A stretch of 64,000 nucleotides of DNA from assembly GCF_018399035.1 (NCBI RefSeq), contig NZ_CP073760.1, positions 2,046,001-2,110,000 of the forward strand, read 5' to 3'. The notes beneath the pieces are model-generated. The model ran no database searches and was not told the DNA's origin. It was given only the letters and a program-made list of their open reading frames with translations. Of the stretch, positions 26,484-35,869 are shown piece by piece. The stretch comes from Thiocapsa sp. GTDB taxonomy: Bacteria > Pseudomonadota > Gammaproteobacteria > Chromatiales > Chromatiaceae. The translations under genes and the position numbers were made by a program. Numbering within the stretch: the first letter of the stretch is position 1; every line of letters begins with the position of its first letter.

Positions 26484-27494
26484 TTATGCCCCGTCCTTTC
26501 GCTCCAAGGCCGGCCCGCGGTGCCAATCCCATGCGGTGCGGATGATCGCGTCGAGGCTCGCGTACGCGGGCACCCAACCCAGCTCGCCGCGGATGCGGCT
26601 CGCATCCCCGACCAAGCGCGGCGGATCGCCGGCGCGTCGCGCGCCGTATTCGACGGGGACGGTCAAACCCGTGACCTGCTCGGTGGCGGCGATGACCTCG
26701 CGCACCGAGAAGCCCTGACCGTTGCCCAAGTTGTAGATGCGGCTCGACGCCCCGCCGAGCAGTGCATCGAGCGCCCGGAGGTGTGCTTGGGCGAGATCGG
26801 CGACATGGATGTAGTCGCGGATGCAGGTTCCGTCCGGCGTGTCGTAGTCGGTGCCGTAGACGGTGAGTCCGGGTCCGGTTCCGGCGGCGGCCGCGATGGC
26901 GAGCGGGATCAGGTGGGTCTCCGGATCATGGTCCTCGCCGATCTCGGAGTCCGGGTCCGCGCCGGCGGCGTTGAAATAACGCAGCGCGATCGCACGCAGA
27001 CCGTAGGCCGTGTCGAAATCCGCGAGCAAGCGCTCGACCATCAGCTTGGATGCGCCGTAGGGGTTGATCGGATTCTGCGGATGATCCTCGGCGATGCGCT
27101 CGCTGCGCGGGACGCCATAGGTGGCGCAGGTGCTCGAGAAGACGAGCGGGGCGACGCCGTGATCGCGCATCGCCTCGAGCAGCGTCAGGGTCCCGGCGAC
27201 ATTGTTGCGGTAGTACTTGCCGGGGTCCTTGACGGATTCGCCGACGTAACAAAATGCGGCGAAGTGCATCACCGCGGCGGGTCGATGGCTCTCGAATACC
27301 GCATCCAGACGCGCGCGGTCCTGGATGTCGCCCTCTTCGAGAGGCCCCCAACGCACCGCCCGGCGATGGCCATAGACGAGATTGTCGTAGACGATGGGCC
27401 GATAACCGGCTTGGTGCAGAAGCTTGCAGGCGTGGCTGCCGATATAGCCTGCACCGCCGGTGACGAGAACGGGTGTTCCTGATGCGTCTTTCAT
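26484..27494 (-). CDS. galE: UDP-glucose 4-epimerase
   Basis: A 336-residue extended short-chain dehydrogenase interconverting UDP-glucose and UDP-galactose with bound NAD. The NAD motif TGGAGYIGS is at residues 12-20, the catalytic Ser lies in VFSSTCATYG, and the Tyr-Lys pair in NPYGASKLM. GalE-specific segments ALRYFNAAGADPD and YGTDYDTPDGTCIRDYIHV are present. Length matches family norms. It is transcribed away from a glycosyltransferase gene starting 90 bases upstream on the other strand, suggesting a role in polysaccharide or glycolipid synthesis. Confidence 0.95.
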   Translation of the reverse strand: MKDASGTPVLVTGGAGYIGSHACKLLHQAGYRPIVYDNLVYGHRRAVRWGPLEEGDIQDRARLDAVFESHRPAAVMHFAAFCYVGESVKDPGKYYRNNVAGTLTLLEAMRDHGVAPLVFSSTCATYGVPRSERIAEDHPQNPINPYGASKLMVERLLADFDTAYGLRAIALRYFNAAGADPDSEIGEDHDPETHLIPLAIAAAAGTGPGLTVYGTDYDTPDGTCIRDYIHVADLAQAHLRALDALLGGASSRIYNLGNGQGFSVREVIAATEQVTGLTVPVEYGARRAGDPPRLVGDASRIRGELGWVPAYASLDAIIRTAWDWHRGPALERKDGA

Positions 27495-27583
27495 CGTATT
27501 CCCTGTGATGTCATGGCCATGGCGGAGGCTAGCATGAACCCTCAGCCGACACAGCCGAGTGAAAGTACCGAGGCGTTTACCGA

Positions 27584-28291
27584 ATGATACGCAAACAGTC
27601 GAACATCTCCGTCATAATTCCGACCCTCAACGAGGCGAAGGGCATCGTCTCGCTCCTCGCGACACTCGCGCCGGTCCGCACGGCCGGCGGCGAGATCCTG
27701 ATCGTCGACGGGGACAGTCCGGACGGCACGGCCGGTATCGCCGCACCCCATGCGGACCGCGTGATGAGCGCGCCGCGCGGCCGTGCCGCCCAGATGAACG
27801 CCGGTGCCGCGGCGGCTCGCGGCGATCTCCTTGTCTTTCTGCACGCGGACACGCGAGCGCCGATCGAGACACTGCTCCGACTTCCCGATCTACTCGCGCG
27901 CAGCGGGCGATCCTGGGGCCGCTTCGACGTGCGGATCGAGGGTCGCCATCCCCTCCTCCCGCTCATCGCCTGGAGCATGAGCCAACGCTCTCGTCTCACG
28001 GGCATCGCCACCGGGGACCAGACCATCTTCGTGGCTCGGACGCTGTTCGAGCGCGTCGGCGGTTATCCCGAGATCGCCTTGATGGAGGACATTGCACTCT
28101 CGCGTCGACTCAAGCGCCATGGCCCACCCGTGTGCGTTCGCGATCGCGTCGTCACCGCAGGGCGGCGCTGGGAGAGCAAGGGTGTCGTAAGCACCGTGCT
28201 GCTCATGTGGTCGTTGCGACTGGCCTATGCACTCGGCGTCCATCCGGACAGGCTTTCACGCATCTACGGGCATCGCTCTCGGCCGGATTGA
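27584..28291 (+). CDS. Family 2 glycosyltransferase (TIGR04283-like)
   Basis: 235 residues with a GT-A fold: SVIIPTLNEAKGIVSLL at the N-terminus, DGDSPDGT as first acidic motif, GRAAQMNAGAAAARGDLLVFLHADT, then GDQTIFVARTLFERVGGYPE and MEDIALSRRLKRHG. This pattern matches the TIGR04283 group, linked in some genomes to arsenosugar biosynthesis; in others the substrate is unknown. No arsenic genes are adjacent, so I do not assign a substrate. It has no membrane helix and should be cytoplasmic. Confidence 0.85.
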   Translation: MIRKQSNISVIIPTLNEAKGIVSLLATLAPVRTAGGEILIVDGDSPDGTAGIAAPHADRVMSAPRGRAAQMNAGAAAARGDLLVFLHADTRAPIETLLRLPDLLARSGRSWGRFDVRIEGRHPLLPLIAWSMSQRSRLTGIATGDQTIFVARTLFERVGGYPEIALMEDIALSRRLKRHGPPVCVRDRVVTAGRRWESKGVVSTVLLMWSLRLAYALGVHPDRLSRIYGHRSRPD

Positions 28292-28400
28292 TCCGACCGA
28301 AAGGCCCCGCCTGACGCGGTTGCTTTCGGCACGGCGACGCGGAATACTCCGACCCGCAATCCGTGCATGCCCTGATTAGATCTCGATGGAGGAAACGACA

Positions 28401-28688
28401 ATGATCGACCGCAAAGTTTACATCGAAAAGATGAAGGCCAAGATGGACGAGTGGGACGCGGACCTGGAAAAACTGCAGGCCAAATCCGAGAGTGCCCAGG
28501 CCGACATGAAGCTGCACTACGAGGAGCAGATGGAGCGGCTGAAGCAACAACAGGAAGAGGCCCGCGAGATGCTGAGCAAGATGACCGACGCGAGCGAAGC
28601 GGCCTGGGAAGATATGCGCAAGGGCATGGAGACCGCTTGGGACGCCACGAGCAAGGCATTCATGGACGCCTTCTCGCGCTTCAAGTAG
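28401..28688 (+). CDS. Small coiled-coil protein, function unknown
   Basis: 95 residues, almost entirely charged helix with heptad spacing (KMKAKMDEWDADLEKLQAK, then EEQMERLKQQQEEAREML), ending in a Phe-rich tail (AFMDAFSRFK). I chose the ATG at 28401, preceded by GGAGG. Similar short coiled-coil proteins occur in many sulfur oxidisers and some are linked to stress or cell-envelope functions; no function is established. The lack of a signal peptide suggests a cytoplasmic protein. Confidence 0.75.
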   Translation: MIDRKVYIEKMKAKMDEWDADLEKLQAKSESAQADMKLHYEEQMERLKQQQEEAREMLSKMTDASEAAWEDMRKGMETAWDATSKAFMDAFSRFK

Positions 28689-28769
28689 CCCGAGAGATCG
28701 CCTCCGGCGGCCTTGTTGGTTTGACCGGCCGGAGGCGACGCCGACGATCGTCGCGAAGCGGCAACTCCC

Positions 28770-28802
28770 CGGGATCGACGACGTGCAGTCGTCCTCTTCC
28801 GC
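28770..28802. repeat. Short palindromic repeat R4 (copy 1)
   Basis: GGATCGACGACGTGCAGTCG followed by TCCTCTTCCGCC. The complement (GGAAGAGGACGACTGCAAG-TCGTCGATCC type) recurs at 43311-43340, 46803-46833 and 60312-60343. Confidence 0.75.
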
Positions 28803-28996
28803 CGACCCGACGTCCAACGGGGTCGGGCTCATCGCGATGACAGCTGAATCGCAGCATGGGCCAGCAAGAGCTTTTCCCCTTCGTCCTGCCGCAGCCGGCC
28901 ATCGACACGATGGCCGATGTCCCGGGACGCTCCGCGCGGCGGCCAAACGGTCTGAGTCGGCGATTGCCGCCGATCACCGATCACGACGAGCACACC

Positions 28997-30469
28997 ATGC
29001 CAACGACACCATCCCCCTTCGGACCCCATCGTTCACCCTCGACCGCGCCCGTACTCGCCGGCATCGCGGCGAGTCTCATGACGTTCGCCACAATCGGAGC
29101 CGCCGTGGATCAAGAGCAACGTATCGACGACAACGCCCGAGAGGCGCTCGCCGTCACCATCTACAACGCGGATCTCGCCTTGGTGAAGGACCGCCGCCGC
29201 GTCACCCTGGACGCGGCCGAGAACCGTCTCGCATGGCGCAACGTCTCCCAACGCATCCGACCCGAGACCGCTCTGCTTACCGAGACCTCGGGGACACTGT
29301 CGGTCGACCTGCTGGAGCAGAACTTCGACTTCGATCTGCTGACCCCCGAAAGCCTGCTCCGGAAATATGTCGGGCGGACCGTGCAGGTGATCCGTACCAA
29401 CGACGCAGGGGAGCAGGAGATCGAAGACGCCATCGTCCTCGCCGCGAATCCGGCACCGGTCCTGCGCTATGCCGATCGGATCGAGACCGCGGTCGTCGGC
29501 CATCTCGCCTTTCCCGACGTGCCGGCGGATCTGCGTGATCAGCCCACACTCGTGCTGCATCTGAATGCCGCGACCGGCGGCGAAGGACTCTTCGAGCTGT
29601 CCTATCTGACCGGCGGGCTCGCCTGGAAGGCGGACTATGTCGCCGATCTCTCCGCCGACAGCACGACGATGGACATCAACGGATGGGTCACCCTGACCAA
29701 CCAGAGCGGCATCGCCTATCGCGGCGCCCAAGTACAGTTGGTGGCAGGCGAGGTCAATCAGGTCGTGGAGGAGATGCCTATGCCCATGATGGCACGCGGC
29801 ATGGTCATGTCTGCCGATATGGCCATGCCCGAGGAAGAAAGCCTCGCCGAGTACCATCTCTACACCCTGCCCCGCCCCACCGACATCCTCAACAACCAGA
29901 CCAAGCAGGTCGCGCTGCTGAGCGCACCGCGGGTCCCGGTCACCCGCGAGCTGGTCGTGAGCGGTCAACCCTACGTCTATCAGTCCCGCACCTCCGACGG
30001 CTGGACCAAGCTGCCGGTCGCAGCAACCCTGCGTTTCGAAAACAAGGACGGCAGCCTCGGCATCCCGCTTCCGAAAGGGATCATGCGCGTCTATGCCAAG
30101 GACAGCCGAGGCAACGCCCAATTCGTCGGCGAAGACGCCGTCGACCATACCCCGAAGAACGAGACCGTCACGCTCAAGCTCGGCGAGAGCTTCGACGTGA
30201 CCGCACGGCGCCGCCAGACCGAGCTCAAGAAGCTCGCCGGCACCAGCGCCTACGATTACGCCTACGAGACCGCATTCGAGCTGGAGCTTAAGAACGCCAA
30301 GGACGCCCCGGTCACAGTCAAGGTCACGGAGCAGATCCCGGGCGACTGGACCATGCAGAAGGAGAGCCAACCGCACACCAAAGAGGCATCGAACCTCGCC
30401 TCCTGGACGCTGGAGATCCCCGCCGAGGGCTCGACCATCCTGAGTTGGCGGGTACAGGTCAGGTTCTGA
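28997..30469 (+). CDS. DUF4139 domain-containing protein, exported
   Basis: 490 residues from the ATG at 28997, which puts a signal-peptide-like segment (TAPVLAGIAASLMTFATIGA) near the N-terminus. The rest is a DUF4139 beta-rich protein with VTIYNADLALVKDRRRVTL, LSYLTGGLAWKADYVADL and a final TTILSW-like strand (EGSTILSWRVQVRF). A Met-rich patch (MPMPMMARGMVMSADMAMP) about halfway could be a metal-binding loop. Function unknown; location is probably periplasm or outer membrane. The frame is open further upstream but that extension crosses repeat R4 and lacks codon bias for a protein. Confidence 0.8.
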   Translation: MPTTPSPFGPHRSPSTAPVLAGIAASLMTFATIGAAVDQEQRIDDNAREALAVTIYNADLALVKDRRRVTLDAAENRLAWRNVSQRIRPETALLTETSGTLSVDLLEQNFDFDLLTPESLLRKYVGRTVQVIRTNDAGEQEIEDAIVLAANPAPVLRYADRIETAVVGHLAFPDVPADLRDQPTLVLHLNAATGGEGLFELSYLTGGLAWKADYVADLSADSTTMDINGWVTLTNQSGIAYRGAQVQLVAGEVNQVVEEMPMPMMARGMVMSADMAMPEEESLAEYHLYTLPRPTDILNNQTKQVALLSAPRVPVTRELVVSGQPYVYQSRTSDGWTKLPVAATLRFENKDGSLGIPLPKGIMRVYAKDSRGNAQFVGEDAVDHTPKNETVTLKLGESFDVTARRRQTELKKLAGTSAYDYAYETAFELELKNAKDAPVTVKVTEQIPGDWTMQKESQPHTKEASNLASWTLEIPAEGSTILSWRVQVRF

Positions 30470-30730
30470 GACCAGGGGCGCGTCCGTTCCTTGTCATGAC
30501 ACCATGCCCGAGCCGCGCCGGACTGCGCCGATGATGCCTCGCCCATAAACCCGGCCAGGTCGCTGATTGGATCTGTAGGGACAAGCGCATCGCAGTCCAC
30601 AAGCGCCGGCGCAGGGTTCGGTGGACTTCGCTCTCGCTCGTCCACCCTACCGGCCCAGGTCATGAAGAACGCCTGCTTTTTTCTCTCGTCGAACGTTTTC
30701 ATTACCGCAAGGGCCGAAGGGCCAGCCAGT

Positions 30731-30804
30731 ACCGTGACACCGCTCCGCGGTGTCACGTATGCCCCTTGGCGTTCTGCGCCACGTGACTCGATGGCCGAAG
30801 TTAC
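30731..30804. repeat. Inverted repeat R6, left arm
   Basis: About 70 bases containing GTGACACCGCTCCGCGGTGT, present in reverse at 31641-31711 with roughly 85 percent identity by eye. Each arm can itself fold as a hairpin. Together they bracket the gene at 30879-31304. Confidence 0.65.
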
Positions 30805-30878
30805 GAAATCGAATTCACGCCGACGGCGGGACCGGTCAAAACTCGGTGAGTCCCCCCCGGCAGAGCCGAGAGGTGACC

Positions 30879-31304
30879 TTACTCGGTTAAATAAACCGAG
30901 GAAGCGTCGAATGCTTCTTCCGGTGTTCCATACCAACTGCCGTGGTTGAAAACGCAAGGCTCGTATTCGTCATGACTGTAGGTATAGAAAGCCATTGAGC
31001 ACTGGTTTTCATCTCCGAAGTATCGCAGGCGACATAAATGTGTTGGCATACTACGTAGCCGCTCAATGTAGGCGTCTCGGGATTCCCCAAAAAGAGTCGG
31101 ATCGTAATCCGCCGCAACATATGGCTCCGTGTAGGCGTCGATGTAACAAAACTGGCCCCGGAACCGAACGTCGATCCGGTTGTACTTTCCCGCGTAATTC
31201 TCCGCCGCATGATCCAGGATTCTCTTGGAAATCCTTTTCTTGGCTGCATCCAGGATTTTTTGACCCCCGGACTGCGGATCCAAGACCCACATTTTTTTTG
31301 CCAT
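30879..31304 (-). CDS. Conserved-looking hypothetical protein of 141 residues
   Basis: Starts MAKKMWVLDPQSGGQKI with AGAGG upstream. It is a compact, well-composed protein (RIDVRFRGQFCYIDAY, then LRYFGDENQCSMAFYTYSHD and a C-terminal EEAFDASSVYLTE). I do not recognise a named family, but its composition is clearly that of a real soluble protein. It is immediately preceded by the tail of another small protein (FGAHASRTVIKAFDKNKEEA, stop at 31305-31310), a two-gene arrangement resembling toxin-antitoxin or mobile cassette genes. A second, diverged copy of that tail lies downstream near 30670-30710. GC content is lower than its neighbours. Confidence 0.6.
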   Translation of the reverse strand: MAKKMWVLDPQSGGQKILDAAKKRISKRILDHAAENYAGKYNRIDVRFRGQFCYIDAYTEPYVAADYDPTLFGESRDAYIERLRSMPTHLCRLRYFGDENQCSMAFYTYSHDEYEPCVFNHGSWYGTPEEAFDASSVYLTE

Positions 31305-31640
31305 ATCAGTATGCCTCTTCTTTATTCTTGTCGAACGCTTTAATGACCGTACGAGATGCATGGGCTCCGAAGCTAGACGATGACAGAGATCTTGTAAACC
31401 TCCGAGGTGTAGTCGCGGCGGGTGACCTCGCCGCGGAACGGGTCCGGCCATCTGCGACGCGTTTGACTTCCCGGTAAGAAACCTCGGAAAGATGGATTTA
31501 TACCTTGGTCAGTTGCTGGAACCGACGCGGGTGAACCTGGAATGCACCGCGCGGCTGTGGGCGATCGTGTTTGCCGCGAGCATGCTCGGGTCTCTTGATT
31601 CCCTTGCCCGCGGAGTGGGCCGCACTCACGGGCCTTGCTC

Positions 31641-31711
31641 GTAATTCCGGCCATCGTGGCACTTGGCGCAGAGCGCCACGGGGCATGCGTGACACCGCAG
31701 AGCGGGTGTCA
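31641..31711. repeat. Inverted repeat R6, right arm
   Basis: GGCGCAGAGCGCCACGGGGC then GTGACACCGC...; the reverse counterpart of 30731-30804. Confidence 0.65.
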
Positions 31712-31935
31712 CGAGCGACTGATGTTTTGGGTGTTGGCGGGGATGACGCCGGGCCGATAGGCGGGCTTCCGATCGCCGCGACCACGTCCGCGGGCACCGG
31801 GATGAAACGCACCGACATGGTGGAAGCCAGGTCCCGGAAGGCCGCCATGCCGAGACCGGAGGACTGAAGTGTCGCATCCAACTGGCGGTTCTTCATCAGC
31901 TCCACGGACTCCGCGTAAGGTCGTCCAAAGACTAA
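31709..31935 (-). pseudogene. TAXI-family TRAP transporter solute-binding protein fragment
   Basis: Reads VELMKNRQLDATLQSSGLG and FIPVPADVVAAIGSP in one frame and continues AYRPGVIPANT in another, matching the C-terminal third of TAXI-type periplasmic binding proteins. The N-terminal two thirds, signal peptide and membrane partners are absent. Confidence 0.6.
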
Positions 31936-31959
31936 ATGCCGGAATCGGCGCCGGCGACG

Positions 31960-32163
31960 GTTCGTTGAAGACTTTGGGCGAGAGCACCAGAAAGGGATGA
32001 ACATCCCGCATTTCCTGCCCGCGCCGGGGATTGCAGTCGATCCAGATGACGTCCTGGCGGTTCGGCACCCAGTCCTTGACGGCTTTCACCATTGTTCGGC
32101 ACCGAGGGCCTTCTCGGCGGGCATGGCTTCGCCACCGTGGCGTTCGGGATCGAAGGAGGCCAT
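31960..32163 (-). pseudogene. Second MazEF-type locus, remnant
   Basis: A short antitoxin tail (RHGGEAMPAEKALGAEQW, 32090-32163) overlaps the ATG of a truncated PemK/MazF-like toxin (WVPNRQDVIWIDCNP, then HPFLVLSPKVFN). The toxin stops matching after about 45 residues and runs into the TAXI fragment, so it lacks its C-terminal half including catalytic residues. Confidence 0.65.
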
Positions 32164-32241
32164 GCGTTGAACTTGTCACCCTCCCGCCGACCGGCTAACC
32201 TCGAGCCCATCGCCGGTCAACGAGCCCAGAGCGAAACCGTC

Positions 32242-32826
32242 ATGCACGCCAACGCCTTGCCCCCCCCGCGCCCGCATCGTGTCACCACGCAGGAGTTCTT
32301 CCGCATGGGCGAGGCCGGCGTGCTGGACCCGGAGGCCAGGATCGAGCTGATCGAAGGAGAGATGATCGACATGCCGCCGATCGCACCGCCTCACGCCAGT
32401 CGCACCAAGCGGCTCACGTTGCTCCTCATCGAGGCCGTCGGCAGGCGCGCGATCGTCTCGACCCAAGATCCGATCCTCCTCGGTGATCTCAGCGCACCTC
32501 AGCCCGACATCGCGATCCTCAAGCCGCGAGACGACTTCTACAGCTCGGAACATCCGCAGGCCGAAGATGTGCTTCTGGTCATCGAGGTCGCCGACAGCAG
32601 CGTGCGCTACGACCGCACGCGAAAACTGCCGCTGTACGCCCGCTACGGCATTCCCGAGGTCTGGCTCATCGACATCCCGGCGCGCGCCATCCGGGTCCAC
32701 CGCGCCCCCGAGAACGGCGCCTACCGAAGTTCCCACCAGCTCGGCCCGCCGTATCGGATCAGCCCATCGATGCTCGACGGCGTGGAACTGGAGCTTGGTG
32801 CACTGGTGACCGACGGTGGAGTGTGA
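32242..32826 (+). CDS. Uma2 family putative restriction-like endonuclease (DUF820)
   Basis: 194 residues with the PD-(D/E)XK-type core of Uma2 proteins: RIELIEGEMIDM at the N-terminus, PDIAILKPRDDF, VLLVIEVADSSVRYD with catalytic E-V, and KLPLYARYGIPEVWLID. Function in cells is not established; the family is abundant in cyanobacteria and phototrophs and often associated with mobile DNA. I chose the ATG at 32242, because upstream sequence in the same frame overlaps the MazEF remnant. No partner gene is evident. Confidence 0.87.
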   Translation: MHANALPPPRPHRVTTQEFFRMGEAGVLDPEARIELIEGEMIDMPPIAPPHASRTKRLTLLLIEAVGRRAIVSTQDPILLGDLSAPQPDIAILKPRDDFYSSEHPQAEDVLLVIEVADSSVRYDRTRKLPLYARYGIPEVWLIDIPARAIRVHRAPENGAYRSSHQLGPPYRISPSMLDGVELELGALVTDGGV

Positions 32827-32950
32827 GGATGAGGTGCGCGCGAGAATGCCCGTCCTGTGCATGTCACCGGTTGAGCTGCAGGCACCTGACCGGTGTTCAA
32901 TCCACCCGGCCAGACACACCTCGACCCTAATCCGCTCCTGGAGATCGCCC

Positions 32951-33817
32951 GTGTCCATCCTCTCTCTGCCCCCGCAAAAGCAACTGATCACCATGCTTGG
33001 CCATCCGGTCGCCGAGAACCCCATCGACCGCATGTTCGACGCCGTCTTCGCCCACCACGGCCTTCATTGGCAATTCTGGAAATGCGACCTCCCCACGGAA
33101 GACCTGTTGCCGGCGGCCATTGCCGGGGTCCGTGCGCTGGGATTCGCCGGGGCCTGCATCACCGTGCCCTACAAGGTGGCGTCCATCCCATTGCTCGACG
33201 AGGTCGATGCGGATGTGCAAGCGATCGGCGCCGCCAATTACATGACCATTGAAGCGGGCCGCCTGATCGGCCACAACAACGACGGCAAGGGTGTCGTCAA
33301 GGCCATCGAAAAGGTCACGCCGATCGCCGGCAAGCGAGTGGCTATGCTCGGCGCCGGCGGGGCCGGGCGGGCCATGGCCGTGGAACTGGCCTGGGCTGGA
33401 GCGTCCCACCTGACCCTCATTACCCGGCGCCAGGCACAAGGCGAGGAGGTCGCCGCAACCGTCACCCGGGCCTCGGGCGTGCCTGCCGTCTGGCAACCCT
33501 GGGTCGGCGAAGCGGAGATCCCTGCCGGCACCCAGATCCTCATGAACGCCACGCATCTGGGCTGTGCGCCCGAGCTGGAATCCATCCCGCTCCATTGGGA
33601 CCAGATCACCCCAGCCACCATCCTGGTCGATGTGATCACCAATCCGCGCATCACTCCCTTCCTACAGACGGCTAAGGACAAGGGCTGCCCGATCGTCGAT
33701 GGCGTCGACATGCTGGTTCAACTGGCGATGCAGATCTTTTCCGCCTGGACGGGCATCGCGGCCGACGAGGCGGTATTTCAACAGGCAGTCGCGCAGGCAT
33801 TGGGCGAGATGTCCTGA
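32951..33817 (+). CDS. Shikimate/quinate dehydrogenase-like protein
   Basis: 288 residues. The substrate domain shows HPVAENPIDRMFDAVFAHHG and GACITVPYK with the catalytic Lys, and HNNDGKG with the catalytic Asp. The NADP(H) domain carries MLGAGGAGRAMAVELA. It reduces 3-dehydroshikimate or a related substrate. The substrate loop differs from classical AroE (VAENPIDRMF replaces the usual S-x-S motif), which suggests a YdiB/AroE-like paralogue with altered specificity. I chose the GTG at 32951 with GGAG upstream. The next 200 bases downstream contain no supportable gene. Confidence 0.8.
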   Translation: MSILSLPPQKQLITMLGHPVAENPIDRMFDAVFAHHGLHWQFWKCDLPTEDLLPAAIAGVRALGFAGACITVPYKVASIPLLDEVDADVQAIGAANYMTIEAGRLIGHNNDGKGVVKAIEKVTPIAGKRVAMLGAGGAGRAMAVELAWAGASHLTLITRRQAQGEEVAATVTRASGVPAVWQPWVGEAEIPAGTQILMNATHLGCAPELESIPLHWDQITPATILVDVITNPRITPFLQTAKDKGCPIVDGVDMLVQLAMQIFSAWTGIAADEAVFQQAVAQALGEMS

Positions 33818-34017
33818 GGCCGGAATCGCCGTGATGAGGGCCGTTAAGGCTGCAGGTATGAAGCAGAAATTGAGCCTGGCCCTTTTTCGCTGATGAGCAC
33901 CACCTCTCGGGCCATGAGGATGCCGTGTGAGCAAGCAGTTGAAGCCAAGGACTACATCAAGATGTTCGTCTGTGTTCTGATCCAAAAATGCAGGATAACA
34001 AGACCTGACCCTGCGCT
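33818..34017. other. Non-coding spacer before the intron cluster
   Basis: No gene or clear signal seen. Confidence 0.5.
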
Positions 34018-34223
34018 TCCGCGGCGACGCCAACCCCTATGACCCGCAACAGGCCGACTATTTCGTCGAGCGTCGCGGGCGTCAGCGGGGACGGCGACCC
34101 GTAACGGCTCCTGCATGGTTGGTAACGTGACGCGTCTCAGCTACAACCCCGTTGATCGCCGGGTGCTTCACGGCGCCTTTATCAAGGCTTGAGCCGTGTG
34201 CGGTGAAAGTCGCAAGCACGGTT
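34018..34223 (+). pseudogene. 3' end of an older group II intron (reverse transcriptase tail and domain V)
   Basis: Reads FRGDANPYDPQQADYFVERR, a C-terminal segment of group II intron proteins. It is followed at 34191-34223 by a near-perfect domain V (GAGCCGTGTGCGGTGAAAGT, then CGCAAGCACGGTT). Intron A begins on the next base. The same remnant, about 90 percent identical, lies inverted at 41873-42080 beside intron B. Confidence 0.7.
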
Positions 34224-35869
34224 GTGTGTCCAGCGAAGGCTGGCGTGTTCAGCAGGAGACAGTCCTGCCGGGGTAACAGTCAGGAGCCCCGTAGCTTGGA
34301 TCGCAGGGTGGCGGGAGACCAAGACCCTGAAGCCGATCGACAGCACCGTCCTTGGGGAGGTGGCGAGTCACCAGGCCGTAACAACAGTGAACGCAATGAT
34401 GGCCTCGACAATGCGTAGCTCCGAAGGCCGAGCCTGCAACCGTGGGGCGAAGGCAGCATGGCGGGTCGAAGTCTGACCGAGACGATCCGACCACTTCGGC
34501 GGGGTGAGTAGCGACGGCATGGTGGCAAGGGCACGCTAAGCAACTGGAGAAGCCCGTCTCGCCCCAGGGCGAAATCCCCGGAGCAAGGTAGGTCCTATAA
34601 CCGGCGACACCGGGAAGTGGACCGAAGGCGAGCGGGTGGCGGATGGGCGCGTAGTAGCGCTGAAGCGGGGTAATGTCCGTGGAGCGAAGGCGCCCTACTG
34701 TTGGCAATCCTTAAACAAGACGGGAGGCAGGGGCGAGATGACAACGACGCCCATCGATCTGCAAGACCTGAGGAAGAGGATCTACATCAAGGCGAAGGCT
34801 GAACCGGCCTGGCGCTTCTGGGGACTCTACGTCCACGTGTGCAAAGAGGAGACCCTGCACGCGGCCTATGCGATGGCGAAAGCGAACAACGGTGCCCCCG
34901 GCAGTGACGGGGTGACGTTCGCGGCCATCGAGGCGGCTGGCGTTGAGGCGTTTCTGCAAGGCATCCGGGATGAGCTGGTCACCGGAACCTACCGACCGCA
35001 ACCGAATCGCCGCCGGGAGATTCCCAAGGGAGACGGGCGCATGCGCGTCCCGGGGATTCCCTGCATTCGCGATCGCGTGGTCCAGGGGCGCTCAAGCTGA
35101 TTCTGGAGCCGATCTTCGAGGCTGACTTCCAGGATGGAAGCTATGGATACCGACCCAAGCGCACGGCGCATCAAGCCGTGCAGCGCGTGGCCGAGGCGAT
35201 TGTGAGCAACAAGACCTATGTGATTGATGTGGACCTGGCGTCGTACTTCGACACGGTTCGTCACGATCTCCTCTTGGGGAAGGTGGCGGAGCGGGTCCGC
35301 GATGATCAGGTCTTGGGCTTGCTCAAGCGTATCCTCAAGGCCAGTGGCAAGCGGGGCGTTCCGCAAGGCGGTGTGATCTCACCCCTGCTCAGTAACCTCT
35401 ACCTCAACGAGGTCGACCGGATGCTGGAGCGGGCCAAGGAGGTCACCCGCAACGGACGCTATACCTATATCGAGTATGCCCGTTATGCCGATGACCTGGT
35501 GATCTTGGTCGATGGGTATCGCCGGTGGAACTGGCTCGAGGACGCGGCCTGGCGACGCTTGGTCGAGGAGTTGGCCAAGCTCGATGTGCAACTCAATCAA
35601 GACAAGACACGACGACTGGACCTGAGCCAGGGAGGGGCATTCAGCTTCCCGGGCTTTGACTTCCGCCGGGCCAAGACTCGGCGCGGGGTCTGGGGCGCGC
35701 GTTACACGCCACGGATGAAGGCGCGTACCGCGATCCTGCAACGCCTCAAGGACGTGTTCCGCCGCTACCGCTCGCAGCCGATCGATCGGGTGATCGCCTT
35801 GATCAATCCGATCCTCAGGGGGTGGGTAGGCTACTTTCGGGTGGGGCACTCCAGTCGCTGTTTCGGGTA

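Noticed and set aside
34152..34738. Small proteins in the leader of intron A (mirrored at 41389-41874)
   Set aside because: These frames lie in the structured ribozyme region and are identical in both intron copies; RNA structure, not protein, explains their conservation.
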